Below the pieces are notes generated by a model. It saw only the letters and a program-made list of their open reading frames with translations, searched no databases and had not been told where the DNA came from. A stretch of 64,000 nucleotides of DNA from Silvimonas amylolytica (GTDB lineage: Bacteria; Pseudomonadota; Gammaproteobacteria; Burkholderiales; Chitinibacteraceae), in contig NZ_BMLY01000001.1 of the NCBI RefSeq assembly GCF_014645555.1, forward strand, positions 186,001-250,000, in the 5' to 3' direction. A program made the translations under genes and the position numbers. Shown here piece after piece: positions 46,879 to 56,715 of the stretch; position 1 is the stretch's first letter; each line of letters opens with the position of its first letter.

Positions 46879-49065
46879 CTAATCACGCGTGGTCATTGGT
46901 ACTGCACGCAGATTGAACACCGCAAAGTGCGGCGCCTCGCTCACCCAATGATGCGCCACTTCCCAGCCCGCGTTATGCGCCAGTGCGGTAAAGGCGGAGA
47001 CCGTGAACTTGTAGGAGTTCTCGGTATGCAAGCGCTCACCGGCCTTGAAGGCAAAAGTATGGCCAGCCGCGTTCACCAACTGATCGATACGACTGACAAG
47101 GTGCATTTCCATGCGGCTTTCCTGCGGATTCCATAACGCAAGATGTTCGAATGCATCCAGATTGAAGTCACCACCCAGCTCACGGTTAATCCGCGCCAGT
47201 ACATTTTTGTTAAAGCGCTCGGTCACCCCCTGGCGATCGTTATAGGCGGCATGCAGCGTGGGCTCGTCTTTAGCCATATCGGCCCCCACGATCAACAGTG
47301 CACCATCGCCCAGCAAGCGATGCACCTGCCGCAAGAACGCGACAGCCTGGTGCGGATTGAAGTTGCCAATGGTCGAACCCGGGAAAAAACCGACTTTGTG
47401 ACTACCATGAACAGCAGAAGGCAGCGCCAGCGCGCGGGTAAAGTCATCCACCAGCGGCGCCAGCGCCAGCCGTGGATAGGCGCGCGCCATACGGGCAGTG
47501 GCGCTTTGCAATGCGTCTTCACTGATATCGATGGGGACGTAGGTGGTTACTTGCGGAGCCGCATCCAGCAACAACCGGATTTTGTGGCTGGCACCGCTCC
47601 CAAACTCAACCAGTGCAGCGTCGGGCGGGATATCCGCAGCAATTTCTCGTGCAATGGTTTCCAGTAGCGCGGTTTCGGTACGGGTGAGGTAGTACTCCGG
47701 CGTATGACAGATAGCCTCAAACAACTCAGACCCAGCCGCGTCGTAGAAATATTTGGGAGAAAGGCTTTTTTCCCGCGCCGACAAACCTGCAATGACATCG
47801 GCGGCAAAGCTTTCGTCATTCTCTGCATCGGCCGCCGCATTGACGTCGCGCGCCAGACGCAAGCCGGAGAACATCCAGCGCTTGTCCGGATGAAAGAAAT
47901 TGCGATAACTCGGGCGCGCATGCCCCAGCGGCGTAATGACTGCGCCGCCACGCAAGGTCATCTGACCGACCATGAATTTGCCGTTATATTCGCCAACTGC
48001 ACTGCGTTGTGGCTTGAAGCCGGGGTAGGGGCTATAGGCACTTTGTGTCCATTGCCAGACTACATCGTCGCATTGCTCCAGCACGCCGGCACTCGCCGCG
48101 AACTCCCACTCGGATTCCGTCGGCAAACGGGCATCAGCCCAGTCAGCAAAGGCAGCGGCCTCGTAATAACTAATATGCTGAACCGGCGCATCCAGATCCA
48201 CTTGCTGCATGCCCGATAGTGTCATTTGATGCCAGACACCTTCTTTGTTTTCCCAGTACAACGGCGCTTGCCAGCGCTCTGACTGCACCAGTGCCCAACC
48301 ATCAGAGAGCCAATAGAGCGGGCGGTTGTAGCCACCATCTTCCATAAAGGCGAGCCATTCGCCATTGGTCACAAGACGATCACTGATCTCATAGGGCTGC
48401 AGCCAGACCGGATGGCGGGGCAATTCGTTATCAAAACAGAATCCGCCTTGCGCACCGATCTCGACCTTACCACCGCCAAGGCGACGAAAATGGCCACGCC
48501 GCCCGGCTTGGGGCATGGGCCACAGCGCGTCATAAGCCGGCTTGAGGCGGGAGCGGGAAAACAGGTTAAGCACATCCATCAGAATGAGTTCCTGATGCTG
48601 TTCTTCGTGCGCCAAACCCAGAAGCACCAGTCCATGCAGGTTTTCTGCCTGAACAGACTGCAAGAGTTGCGTCATGTATTCATCAACATGTCCGCGGTAG
48701 GCCAGGACCTCTTCCAGCACCGGCCGTGTCAGCAAACCACGCTGAGGGCGGGGGTGGCGATCACCCAGGGCTTCGTAGTAGGAATTGAACAGATAACCGT
48801 AATCGGGATCGAATTCCGGGTAGTCCGGCCAATTCGGTTTAAGCAGGAATGTCTCAAAAAACCAGGTCACGTGGGCCAGATGCCATTTGGTCGGGCTGGC
48901 ATCGGGCATGGCCTGCACCACCATGTCTTCTGGATCCAGCCGGCCGGCCAGCGCCACGGTTCTGGCTCTTGTTTCGCGGTAGCGCGCCAACAGATCACAG
49001 GCCGCAGCCTCGTCCTCCCTGACCCACATGCCGTGGGCTTCACTCAAATCGCTCAAAACTGCCAT
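46879..49065 (-). CDS. EgtB-EgtD fusion, ergothioneine biosynthesis
   Basis: A 728-residue two-enzyme protein. Residues about 15-405 are EgtB, the iron sulfoxide synthase: a DinB-like domain with metal histidines in KWHLAHVTWFFE (about 60-71) and HEEQHQE (about 152), then an FGE-sulfatase-like domain (HPVWLQPYEISDRLVTNGEWLAFMEDGGY, LPTESEWEFAAS, GLRLARD). Residues about 415-728 are EgtD, the histidine trimethylase: LSPKYFYDAAGSELFEAI, EYYLTRTE, FGSGASHKIRLLL, FFPGSTIGN, FNLDAFEHLALWN. Together they make hercynine and attach cysteine or gamma-glutamylcysteine. ATG 49065 has aaaggtg upstream; a GTG at 49104 does not. The order is opposite to fungal Egt1. Confidence 0.92.
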   Translation of the reverse strand: MAVLSDLSEAHGMWVREDEAAACDLLARYRETRARTVALAGRLDPEDMVVQAMPDASPTKWHLAHVTWFFETFLLKPNWPDYPEFDPDYGYLFNSYYEALGDRHPRPQRGLLTRPVLEEVLAYRGHVDEYMTQLLQSVQAENLHGLVLLGLAHEEQHQELILMDVLNLFSRSRLKPAYDALWPMPQAGRRGHFRRLGGGKVEIGAQGGFCFDNELPRHPVWLQPYEISDRLVTNGEWLAFMEDGGYNRPLYWLSDGWALVQSERWQAPLYWENKEGVWHQMTLSGMQQVDLDAPVQHISYYEAAAFADWADARLPTESEWEFAASAGVLEQCDDVVWQWTQSAYSPYPGFKPQRSAVGEYNGKFMVGQMTLRGGAVITPLGHARPSYRNFFHPDKRWMFSGLRLARDVNAAADAENDESFAADVIAGLSAREKSLSPKYFYDAAGSELFEAICHTPEYYLTRTETALLETIAREIAADIPPDAALVEFGSGASHKIRLLLDAAPQVTTYVPIDISEDALQSATARMARAYPRLALAPLVDDFTRALALPSAVHGSHKVGFFPGSTIGNFNPHQAVAFLRQVHRLLGDGALLIVGADMAKDEPTLHAAYNDRQGVTERFNKNVLARINRELGGDFNLDAFEHLALWNPQESRMEMHLVSRIDQLVNAAGHTFAFKAGERLHTENSYKFTVSAFTALAHNAGWEVAHHWVSEAPHFAVFNLRAVPMTTRD

Positions 49066-49199
49066 CGCTGCACCTTTGCTGTTGAAGTGGGGCAATGCCG
49101 ACACAGCTTAGGGTATAGACATTACAGCAACATCGGAGGTGAACTGATTGTCGTGTAGGACCGCCCATCCGGGCGATCAGAAGGCGTGATGTTGGTTCG

Positions 49200-49493
49200 T
49201 CAGAGATGAAATGGGTGCTTGGCGCGGATCTTGTGGGTTTGTTCTGCCACTTGATATTCGATATCGCGCAGGGCAAAACGCGTCATGACTGCTTCAATGG
49301 TTTCTCGCTGGGGTTTTTCGCCCAGCGGAAAATCCACAATCCGTCGCAGCGCGATGTCTTCGGGAAATTCGTTCTGGATCACGGCCTCCAGCACCAGAGA
49401 GTCCACACGGGCCCACGGCAGGTCAGTGCCGAAATCATAAAAAAAGGTCTTCTCACCAAGCCAGGTTTGATAACGGATATGGAAATGATTCAT
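49200..49493 (-). CDS. Hypothetical small protein
   Basis: A 97-residue product beginning MNHFHIRYQTWLGEKTFFYDFG and ending in a basic IRAKHPFHL tail; no signal peptide or membrane helix. A cagaggatgatcg ribosome site precedes the ATG. The alternation of charged and hydrophobic residues suggests an alpha/beta fold, but I recognise no family. It is 134 bp upstream of egtBD on the same strand and could be linked to it. Confidence 0.55.
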   Translation of the reverse strand: MNHFHIRYQTWLGEKTFFYDFGTDLPWARVDSLVLEAVIQNEFPEDIALRRIVDFPLGEKPQRETIEAVMTRFALRDIEYQVAEQTHKIRAKHPFHL

Positions 49494-49730
49494 CGATCAT
49501 CCTCTGAATTCAAGAGCGCGCAATGATTTCACAAGCAATCAAAAAACGTAAAGACACGCCACAATCGAAAGTGTTCTACCACACAGCATCGACAAGCGGC
49601 ATGACCAGCGAATGACAACGCGGGCAGCAGCTTGCCGGCACGCGTCAACGGCGTCTGTCAGAGGCGCAAGGGTAGCGCTGCCAGAAAACGCCGACGCGTC
49701 AGATCACTTGATTCTAGAAGAGAAATACGT

Positions 49731-50069
49731 TTATTGCTGCGGCGCAGCAGAGTGATTGACCGCTTCATCCACGTAGTGCACGTAGACATAGAAGATGCCA
49801 GACTTCACATCCCCTTCATGCTTGCCACAGGCGCTGTCATAGGTTTCAGAGTCTGGATGATCTTTACAGAACTTCGTGGCTTGATCCATGAATTGCGCCA
49901 GTTGATCCTGACTTACGCCGCGCCGGGGTGCATCGACGTGAATGTACGCATTGAGTTCGACCAGACAGGTCAAAGGCGCCTGATCACAGGCATGAAGACG
50001 ATCCACATACTGGCCGGCAAACACCGGAGCAGCAAGGGACAGGAGCAGGGCACAGAACAGCGCTTTCAT
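49731..50069 (-). CDS. Hypothetical secreted protein, Cys-rich, Rap1a-like
   Basis: A 112-residue product with a signal peptide (MKALFCALLLSLAAPVFAGQ). The mature part has four cysteines (HACDQ, LTCLVE, KFCKDH, SACGKH), consistent with two disulfides. The spacing and DQLAQFMDQATKFC..DSACG.. pattern remind me of the Rap1a/Tai immunity-type fold (a small helical periplasmic protein), but this is tentative. The frame is open upstream to 50105; the ATG at 50069 is chosen because it begins the signal peptide. Confidence 0.6.
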   Translation of the reverse strand: MKALFCALLLSLAAPVFAGQYVDRLHACDQAPLTCLVELNAYIHVDAPRRGVSQDQLAQFMDQATKFCKDHPDSETYDSACGKHEGDVKSGIFYVYVHYVDEAVNHSAAPQQ

Positions 50070-50140
50070 CGCGGCCAAACCAGAGCAAAAACCGGCCGTC
50101 AGCATAGCACGGCCGGCCCTCTGACAGGCGAGTGCAACGC

Positions 50141-50938
50141 TCAGTAACCCGCCTTTGCCGCCACCGACGCCACAGCCGCCAACACTGCAGAGGGCTGATC
50201 TTGCTGGATGTAATGCCCAGAATTCACTGACTGCACCTGGGCGGCGCCCGTCAGCACCAGCCAGTCTGCTTCTTCCTGATGCACCTGCTGCTCAAAATCA
50301 CCTTGTTCCATCAGATCAAACCGCGTGCGCACCAGCACCTGCACCGGCTTACCCAAAGCGGGCGTACGGGCAATGCGTTCCAGACATTTCTCCTGGTCAT
50401 CAAATTCTGGCCGCATGGCTGGTGTAAAAACAGTGAGCCGCATGCCTTTCAACAGCGCTGCCTGCGTGCCAGATTGGGCCTGCATATTGCGCCAGTGATC
50501 TGGATGCGTCGCGTCGACCAATACCAGGCCAGCAACTTCATCCGGGTACATCCGGGCATAAACATACTGGTACATACCACCAATGGAATGACCAACCAGC
50601 AAATACGGTGGCGGGATCTGCGCGGCACGCAGCAGATCATGCAGCTCGGTCGCGATCGTGCAGGGGTCGCGTGGCGTACTGGCGTGACTACTGGAGCCGT
50701 AGCCGGGCCGGTCATAAGCAAACACCCGGTAGTGCGCAGAAAGATCAGGAAAGACCTTGTTCCATGTGCTGCGGTCGTCCCCAAGACCCGCCTGCAGTAC
50801 GACGGTGGGCTTGCCGCTTCCCGCCACCGTCCAGCCAATCTTGCCACCACCAGACAATGTCTGTTGCCCGCTATCCGGCATGGAAGAACACGCCGCCAAA
50901 CCCACCGTCACCAGACCCAGCCATACCCGTCGCACCAT
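50141..50938 (-). CDS. Alpha/beta hydrolase, predicted lipoprotein
   Basis: A 265-residue hydrolase. Its N-terminal MVRRVWLGLVTVGLAACSSM has a lipobox (LAAC), so it should be anchored to a membrane facing the periplasm. The fold motifs are VVLQAGLGDDRSTW, AYDRPGYGSS, the nucleophile elbow LLVGHSIGGMYQY and the late His in SGHYIQQDQP. ATG 50938 has ggag six bases upstream and is preferred over the ATG at 50950. Substrate unknown. Confidence 0.85.
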   Translation of the reverse strand: MVRRVWLGLVTVGLAACSSMPDSGQQTLSGGGKIGWTVAGSGKPTVVLQAGLGDDRSTWNKVFPDLSAHYRVFAYDRPGYGSSSHASTPRDPCTIATELHDLLRAAQIPPPYLLVGHSIGGMYQYVYARMYPDEVAGLVLVDATHPDHWRNMQAQSGTQAALLKGMRLTVFTPAMRPEFDDQEKCLERIARTPALGKPVQVLVRTRFDLMEQGDFEQQVHQEEADWLVLTGAAQVQSVNSGHYIQQDQPSAVLAAVASVAAKAGY

Positions 50939-51108
50939 GATCCACTCCATGTCATTGAGGCAACACCAGTATCGGAAACATGGATGAATCCGCCACCCGG
51001 AAACGCCAGGGCGTGATTACGCAGCGACAGGAACAATCCCACCTTCAGGGGAGTTATCGCGCGGATACCGGGTGCTACTATCGGCCGATTCGCTGATATG
51101 TCAGCATC

Positions 51109-54100
51109 ATGACCCTTTCCATGCGCACCAAAATCTGGCTCCTGTTTCTCGCTGCCTTGTGGCTAACCCTGCCTGACATGGCTTGCGCCACGCCGGGCGC
51201 CACCGGCCAACTGGACGTTGTAACCCACCAGAGCACCGCATGGCGCAAGCGCGATGGCGCGCCAACGGGCGGCCCGCTGATTGCACAAACGCCAGACGGC
51301 TGGATGTGGTTTGCCTCTGATGCGCTGTACCGGTTCGATGGCATTCATTTTGAACGCTTGCACTCAGCCTACGGACGTCCATTGCAATCGTCCGCAATTC
51401 GCAGCCTCACCGTCATTGGCGACTCTCTCTGGGTTGGATACCTGTTTGGCGGCGCTAGCCGCTTCTCGCCCCATGGCTCACAGGACTACACCAGCAAAGA
51501 TGGCATGCCGTACGGCACTGTGGCCGACATTGAACAAGGCCCGGATGGCGCCATTTACGCCGCCGCAGGGTATGGATTGGCCCGACTGGACGGGCGCCGC
51601 TGGACTCACATCTGGCCAGAGGACAAAGAGCCGCGCCGCGCGCTCGCCATTGCTTCTGACAGTCACAACCGGCTTTGGGTTGAAACCGACTACGGATTGG
51701 TTGTGCGCGAGGCGGGCAGTGCGCATTTTTCGGCTCCCATGTCGGGGTTGGCCGGCATGGCCGTCAGCCCCGGCGGCACGTTATGGGCTACTGATCAAAA
51801 AACCGGCCGCGCCGTACGGTACGACGACACACAAGGCCGCTTTGTCAGCTTTGATCGTGCTGACAATCCCGGCAACGTACTGGGCGTGTGGTTTCATCGC
51901 GACGGCCGCATCATCCTGCAAGATCACGACGGTCTGGGCGTCTACGACCAGACTCTGACCCGGCGCGAACCGCTCACAGTCAAAACACAAGGCGCCAACC
52001 TGCAACGCATGATGCGGGTTTTCGAGGATCGCGAAGCCAACCTGTGGCTCGGCACCCGTTCAGGGATCGAACGCATCCGCGCAAACAAGATCACGCAGAT
52101 CACCCTGCCCGCGAACGTGGCCATGCCCTCAGCCATTGCAGATGCAGACGGGTCAATCTGGGTGCCCAGTGTTTCTTCGTCGCCGCTCTTGCATGTGCAG
52201 CCTGATGGCCACTACACCAGCGACAAGGCCATCGACGCCACAGCCGGCACACGCACGCCGGACGGGGCGATCTGGCTGGGCGGACGACATCGACTGTGGC
52301 GCCACCTGGGCAACACCTGGCAATCCTGGCCCACACCTGCAGAATGTGCGGGCCGCTGGCCGTTTACGATGACGCCCGCTGGCGACAATGGTGTCTGGCT
52401 ATCTTTTCTGCAGCGCGGGCTTTATTTGTTCCGTGACGGCAAATGGCTAAAGAAGGGCGGCAATCCCGACATCACCGGCCCCACACCGACAGCGTTGCGC
52501 GAGGACGGCCGTCATCGTTTGTGGATTGGCTATCCGGACAACCATATTGGGTTGGTAGATGGCCGCAGTTATCGAACTTTCGGGCCAGAATCCGGCATCA
52601 ATCCAGGTGTGGTGCTGTCGATTTACGAGCGCAACGGGATCACCTGGGTCGGGCAGGATCATGGGCTTGTGTATTTCCAGAACGACGTACCCCATCACTT
52701 GCGCGGCAATGACGGCAAGGAATTCCAGGACACCTTTGGCATTGTGCAGCGGGAAAACGGCGAACTCTGGCTTTTGGGTCATGACGGCCTGACCCGGATT
52801 GCCACCGCCGAACTGGAACACGCCATCTCCAATGGCCTCGAAGAAGTCCCGTACGAACGCTTTGACTATGAGCACGGTCTGGAAGGGGAAACCACCGCTT
52901 TGCAGGGCAATCCTTCGCTTATCGAAGCGCCGGACGGGCGACTCTGGTATGCCACCGAAGAAGGCATCGGCTGGATTGACCCGGATCACATCGCCCGCAA
53001 CCCGCTAGCCCCCGCCGTCGAAGTCACCACACTGGTTGTTGGTAACAAACGCTGGTCTGCCGCAACTGCGCCAACCTTGCCCACGGACCCGGCCACGCTG
53101 CAAATCAGCTACACCGGACTGAGCCAGCGCATTCCCGAACGCATGCATTTCAAATATCGGCTGGAAGGCGTCGATCAAAACTGGGTCGATGCCGGAGCGC
53201 GGCGTGAAGCTTTCTATACTAACCTGCCACCCGGACGTTACCGGTTTGAGATCATTGCCGCCAACGAAGACAACGTATGGAACACCACGGGTGCCAGCGC
53301 ACAGTTTGAAGTGCCGCCCACCTTCCTGGAAACACGGCTTTTTCGTGGTCTTTGCCTGCTGGCGCTACTCGCTGCGCTCTGCGCGCTCTACCTGTGGCGG
53401 GTACGGCAAATTTCCGAGCGGGTACGTGAACGAACAGAAGTACGCATAGCGGAACGCGAACGCATCGCACGCGGTCTGCACGATACACTTTTGCAAAGCA
53501 TGCAAGGCACCATCCTGCGGTTTCAGGCGCTGCGCCAGCGACTTGAGCCGCGGCTGGCCGATGAATTTGAACACGTCCTCCAGCAAGCAGACGCAGCCAT
53601 GGCCGAAGGGCGTGACCGGGTCATGGATCTGCGTAGCGCCGCAGAATGTCCGGAAGACCTGCCCGGCGTGTTATTACAGCTGGGCGAGGCCATGGCATCC
53701 GTCCATGAGCTACCGTTCAACCTGAGCATGACCGGCAGCAGTTATCTGAGGCTACTACCCACTTTGCGCAGCGAGGGCTACGCTATCGTGCGCGAGGCGC
53801 TGATCAATGCTTTCAACCATGCTGATGCCACCCAAATACAGCTGGATATTCACTTTGGTGACACTGCACTGGGTTTTGCGGTGCGCGACAACGGCAAGGG
53901 CATCGACGCGACAACGGTAGTTCACGGTCGCCCGGGGCACTGGGGATTACAAGGCATGCGCGAACGCGCCTCACAACTGGGAGGCAGTCTTGAGATCCGC
54001 TGCCCCATCACCGGCGGCACAGAAATTGCGCTGACGATCCCCGCGCAACTGGCCTATGTCAAACCACCCCGGCAACTCAACTGGCGCGCATTATTTCAGC

Positions 54101-54144
54101 GTCCGGCAGCCACAACGCCAACCGAACGCACCACACAAGACTGA
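51109..54144 (+). CDS. Two-component sensor histidine kinase with periplasmic beta-propeller
   Basis: A 1011-residue sensor. It has a signal peptide, then a two-component regulator propeller (repeats such as GLARLDGRRWTHIW, NLWLGTRSGIERI, DGRLWYATEEGIGWID, about residues 35-630). A Y_Y_Y domain follows (HFKYRLEGVDQNWVDAG..REAFYTNLPPGRYRFEIIA, about 680-730), then one membrane helix near 744-765. The cytoplasmic NarL-type HisKA_3 domain has phospho-acceptor His791 in RIARGLHDTLLQSMQG, and the ATPase has the N-box EALINAFNHA, DNGKGID and GHWGLQGMRERA. No receiver domain is fused and no regulator gene is adjacent. Confidence 0.92.
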   Translation: MTLSMRTKIWLLFLAALWLTLPDMACATPGATGQLDVVTHQSTAWRKRDGAPTGGPLIAQTPDGWMWFASDALYRFDGIHFERLHSAYGRPLQSSAIRSLTVIGDSLWVGYLFGGASRFSPHGSQDYTSKDGMPYGTVADIEQGPDGAIYAAAGYGLARLDGRRWTHIWPEDKEPRRALAIASDSHNRLWVETDYGLVVREAGSAHFSAPMSGLAGMAVSPGGTLWATDQKTGRAVRYDDTQGRFVSFDRADNPGNVLGVWFHRDGRIILQDHDGLGVYDQTLTRREPLTVKTQGANLQRMMRVFEDREANLWLGTRSGIERIRANKITQITLPANVAMPSAIADADGSIWVPSVSSSPLLHVQPDGHYTSDKAIDATAGTRTPDGAIWLGGRHRLWRHLGNTWQSWPTPAECAGRWPFTMTPAGDNGVWLSFLQRGLYLFRDGKWLKKGGNPDITGPTPTALREDGRHRLWIGYPDNHIGLVDGRSYRTFGPESGINPGVVLSIYERNGITWVGQDHGLVYFQNDVPHHLRGNDGKEFQDTFGIVQRENGELWLLGHDGLTRIATAELEHAISNGLEEVPYERFDYEHGLEGETTALQGNPSLIEAPDGRLWYATEEGIGWIDPDHIARNPLAPAVEVTTLVVGNKRWSAATAPTLPTDPATLQISYTGLSQRIPERMHFKYRLEGVDQNWVDAGARREAFYTNLPPGRYRFEIIAANEDNVWNTTGASAQFEVPPTFLETRLFRGLCLLALLAALCALYLWRVRQISERVRERTEVRIAERERIARGLHDTLLQSMQGTILRFQALRQRLEPRLADEFEHVLQQADAAMAEGRDRVMDLRSAAECPEDLPGVLLQLGEAMASVHELPFNLSMTGSSYLRLLPTLRSEGYAIVREALINAFNHADATQIQLDIHFGDTALGFAVRDNGKGIDATTVVHGRPGHWGLQGMRERASQLGGSLEIRCPITGGTEIALTIPAQLAYVKPPRQLNWRALFQRPAATTPTERTTQD

Positions 54145-54270
54145 TCGTCACGAATCAGGCTCACCCAATAGAGGCAGCACCTGACCATTCCGTTTCCCGA
54201 GGTTGTAAAAGCCGGCCAATCGTATCGTTACGACATGATTCGCCCAACAAACAACCCAAGGAGAAACCTC

Positions 54271-55254
54271 ATGAATGACAGCCAGCAACCCGATCAACCC
54301 ATGAATCGCCGCAGCCTGCTCAAGTCAGGCGCCGGTGCGGCCGGTGCGATGGCCGCAGCAGTGATGCTTCCCGGCACCACTCTGGCGGCCACCCAAACGC
54401 ATAGCCATGCCAACGGCAACACCCGCAACCACGACAGCTTTGTCACCACCAAAGATGGCGCACGCATTTTTTACAAGGATTGGGGCAGCGGCCAGCCGGT
54501 TGTGTTTTCACACGGCTGGCCACTGTGCGCAGACGCCTGGGACCCGCAAATGCTGTTTCTGGTACAGCATGGTTTCCGCGTCATCGCCCACGATCGCCGT
54601 GGCCATGGCCGCTCCTCCCAAACCGCCAATGGCAACGACATGGACACCTACGCGGATGATCTTGCCGCCGTCATGGATGCACTGGACCTGAAAAACACGG
54701 TGATGGTTGGGCACTCCACCGGCGGTGGCGAAGTAGCGCATTACATTGGTCGGCACGGCAGCAAACGCGTTGCCAAGGCCGTACTGATTGGTGCCGTACC
54801 GCCCATCATGCTCAAAACCGCCAACAACCCGGAAGGCACGCCACTCGCCGTATTCGACGGCATTCGTACCGGCGTGGCAGAAAACCGCTCCCAGTTCTAC
54901 AAAGACCTCGCAGTGCCGTTCTTTGGTTTCAATCGCCCGAACGCCAAGGTATCGCAAGGTCTGGTCGACGAATTCTGGCGAGAGGGCATGGAAGGCTCGG
55001 CACTGTCTCAGTACCTGTGCATCAAACAGTTTTCTGAGGTCGATTACACCGAAGATCTCAAGCGGATCGATGTGCCCACACTGATTGTGCACGGCGACGA
55101 CGACCAGATCGTGCCCATTGCCGCGTCCGCGCAAAAATCAGCCAGGCTGGTCAAGAACGCGACACTGAAGATCTACGTCGGCGCACCGCACGGCCTGTGC
55201 GCTACTGAAGTCGACAAAATCAACGCAGACCTGCTGGCTTTTATCAAAGCCTGA
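54271..55254 (+). CDS. Chloroperoxidase-like alpha/beta hydrolase with Tat signal
   Basis: A 327-residue hydrolase of the non-haem (cofactor-free) haloperoxidase/esterase family. The N-terminus [30 protein letters not shown], within a frame starting at 54271, is a clear twin-arginine signal, so it acts outside the cytoplasm. An aaggagaaacctc ribosome site precedes the ATG. The catalytic triad is Ser in [18 protein letters not shown], Asp in [11 protein letters not shown] and His in GAPHGL. It is a close paralogue of the gene at 57110, which lacks the signal. A terminator follows. Confidence 0.9.
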   Translation: MNDSQQPDQPMNRRSLLKSGAGAAGAMAAAVMLPGTTLAATQTHSHANGNTRNHDSFVTTKDGARIFYKDWGSGQPVVFSHGWPLCADAWDPQMLFLVQHGFRVIAHDRRGHGRSSQTANGNDMDTYADDLAAVMDALDLKNTVMVGHSTGGGEVAHYIGRHGSKRVAKAVLIGAVPPIMLKTANNPEGTPLAVFDGIRTGVAENRSQFYKDLAVPFFGFNRPNAKVSQGLVDEFWREGMEGSALSQYLCIKQFSEVDYTEDLKRIDVPTLIVHGDDDQIVPIAASAQKSARLVKNATLKIYVGAPHGLCATEVDKINADLLAFIKA

Positions 55255-55275
55255 TACGGTCAATTGCATCACAAC

Positions 55276-55300
55276 AACCGGGCTATATGCCCGGTTTTTT
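55276..55300 (+). terminator. Terminator after the Tat hydrolase
   Basis: Stem aaccgggc / gcccggtt with a 5-base loop, followed by a T-run, 20 bp after the hydrolase stop. Confidence 0.85.
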
Positions 55301-55325
55301 ATACCTCGCCCATACAAAACATCCA

Positions 55326-55352
55326 TACAAAAAAAGCCCTCACGAAGAGGGC
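55326..55352 (-). terminator. Terminator of dps
   Basis: Minus-strand stem gccctc / gagggc with a 5-base loop, followed by seven T residues, 45 bp after the dps stop. Confidence 0.8.
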
Positions 55353-55397
55353 CAAATGACGGCAGAACACAGTAACGGGAAGAAGGGCCGGCACCAA

Positions 55398-55916
55398 TCA
55401 GGCACGACGGCCTGATTCAAACAAAAACCACGTGCGACGCTCGGCCTCGTCAATCCACACTTCCAGCAAACTGGCTGTGGCCACATCACCATACTCATCA
55501 CACAACGCATGCGTGGCACGCATGTGATTGGCAAACGTCAGATTGTCTTCGCGCAGTTCAGCCAGCATGTCATCTGGCGTGACGTAATCGGCGTCGTTGT
55601 CCAGCACACGTTGAATGCGCTTGATATGACCCGTAGAGCGCAACGTGGTGCCTCCAATTTTACGAACACGCTCGGCCAGCGGATCGGTCATGGCAAAAAT
55701 CTGGTCAGCCTGTTCATCCAGCAACAAGTGATAGTCCCGAAAGTAGGGGCCTGACATGTGCCAGTGATAGTTTTTGGTTTTGAGATACAGCGCAAAAGTA
55801 TCGGCCAGCAGCACGTTCAGTTCTGCGGAAATATCGCGAACTGCTTCTTTGCTGATGGCAGCAGGGGTCTTGAGTTGCGCGAGCCGATGCTCGGCAAGAC
55901 GACTTGCGTCAGTCAT
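55398..55916 (-). CDS. dps: Dps-family DNA-binding/ferroxidase protein
   Basis: A 172-residue ferritin-like protein that forms 12-mers, oxidises Fe(II) with hydrogen peroxide and shields DNA. The ferroxidase signature is seen in KTKNYHWHMSGPYFRDYHLLLDEQADQIFAMTDPLAERVRKIGG, with His, Asp and Glu ligands. A second conserved helix ends LLEVWIDEAERRTWFLFE. The ATG at 55916 has ctggagtacgcc upstream; the frame is open to 56021 without a ribosome site. It sits inside a group of peroxidase-like and regulatory genes. Confidence 0.93.
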   Translation of the reverse strand: MTDASRLAEHRLAQLKTPAAISKEAVRDISAELNVLLADTFALYLKTKNYHWHMSGPYFRDYHLLLDEQADQIFAMTDPLAERVRKIGGTTLRSTGHIKRIQRVLDNDADYVTPDDMLAELREDNLTFANHMRATHALCDEYGDVATASLLEVWIDEAERRTWFLFESGRRA

Positions 55917-56079
55917 GGCGTACTCCAGTCGGGTGAGGGCAAGGCTGGCACAACGCCAGCCTGAAACCCGGCCTGCAGGATCCCCACAAGGCCTGTCATC
56001 ACTGTAATGACGGCACCGCATGGTGCGATCAGCTATCCGCGGCGCTCGTCACTACCCCGATCGAGTCATTTTGCAGCGA

Positions 56080-56715
56080 TCAGAACCCGGCATAAGAACT
56101 GGCCAGCAGTCCTCGGTCCCGCGCAATGGCTGCCGCCTGGGTTCGGGAATCAGCCTGCAGTTTGTCCAGAATGGCAGCGACATGCGTCTTGGTCGTACCG
56201 ACTGAAATCCCCAACGAAGAGGCGATTTCCTTGTTGCAGTTGCCACTGGCCAGCAAGGTCAACACGTCTTGCTCTCGTGCCGTTAGCGACTCACGCGATA
56301 ATGAATCAGCCAACCGTTGCGATAGCGCATCGCTGATATAACGCTGCCCTCGGGCAAGTTTGCGGACGCAGTCTTGCAAGCTGCGCGCATCGCAATCCAG
56401 CAGCAAATAGCCATGCGCACCCAGATCCAGCGCATTGCGCACCTCCCACTCGCGGTCACGCGCAGTAAGCAGCAGCACGCGCGGGGCGCTGACAGGGTAG
56501 CGCGAGCCCCCGCGCAGCCGGCGCAAAAAGACACTGGCCGTGTCGTAATCCCCCACAATCACGTCCACATCGGTAAAACGGGCACTTTCGATGGCCTCCG
56601 GCCCGTACACGGCAACGGCAATATCGCTGGCATTGGCCAGCAACCCCTGAATGCCACAGGCAATGAGTGGATTACGATGCACCACCGCAAGCTGGCACCT
56701 TGTATCTGACGTCAT
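56080..56715 (-). CDS. LuxR-family regulator with degenerate receiver (copy 1)
   Basis: A 211-residue protein with a receiver-like N-terminal domain (about 8-125) and a LuxR helix-turn-helix (LTAREQDVLTLLASGNCNKEIASSLGISVGTTKTHVAAILDKLQ, about 148-192). An Asp (D56, in VGDYDTA) sits where the phospho-acceptor should be. However, the acidic pair is replaced by HRN (AVVHRNPL), and the conserved Lys is Leu (GYLLLDCD instead of GYLLKD). Phosphorylation control is therefore doubtful. The ATG at 56715 has aggagaaacatc upstream. It is divergent from the hydrolase at 57110 and paralogous to the regulator at 58004. Confidence 0.88.
   Translation of the reverse strand: MTSDTRCQLAVVHRNPLIACGIQGLLANASDIAVAVYGPEAIESARFTDVDVIVGDYDTASVFLRRLRGGSRYPVSAPRVLLLTARDREWEVRNALDLGAHGYLLLDCDARSLQDCVRKLARGQRYISDALSQRLADSLSRESLTAREQDVLTLLASGNCNKEIASSLGISVGTTKTHVAAILDKLQADSRTQAAAIARDRGLLASSYAGF

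Noticed and set aside
46879-49065. Reading the two-domain protein as OvoA (ovothiol synthase with methyltransferase)
   Set aside because: The C-terminal domain carries EgtD-specific segments (PKYFYDAAGSELFEAI, FGSGASHKIRLLL, DAFEHLALWN), so histidine trimethylation, not ovothiol methylation, is indicated.
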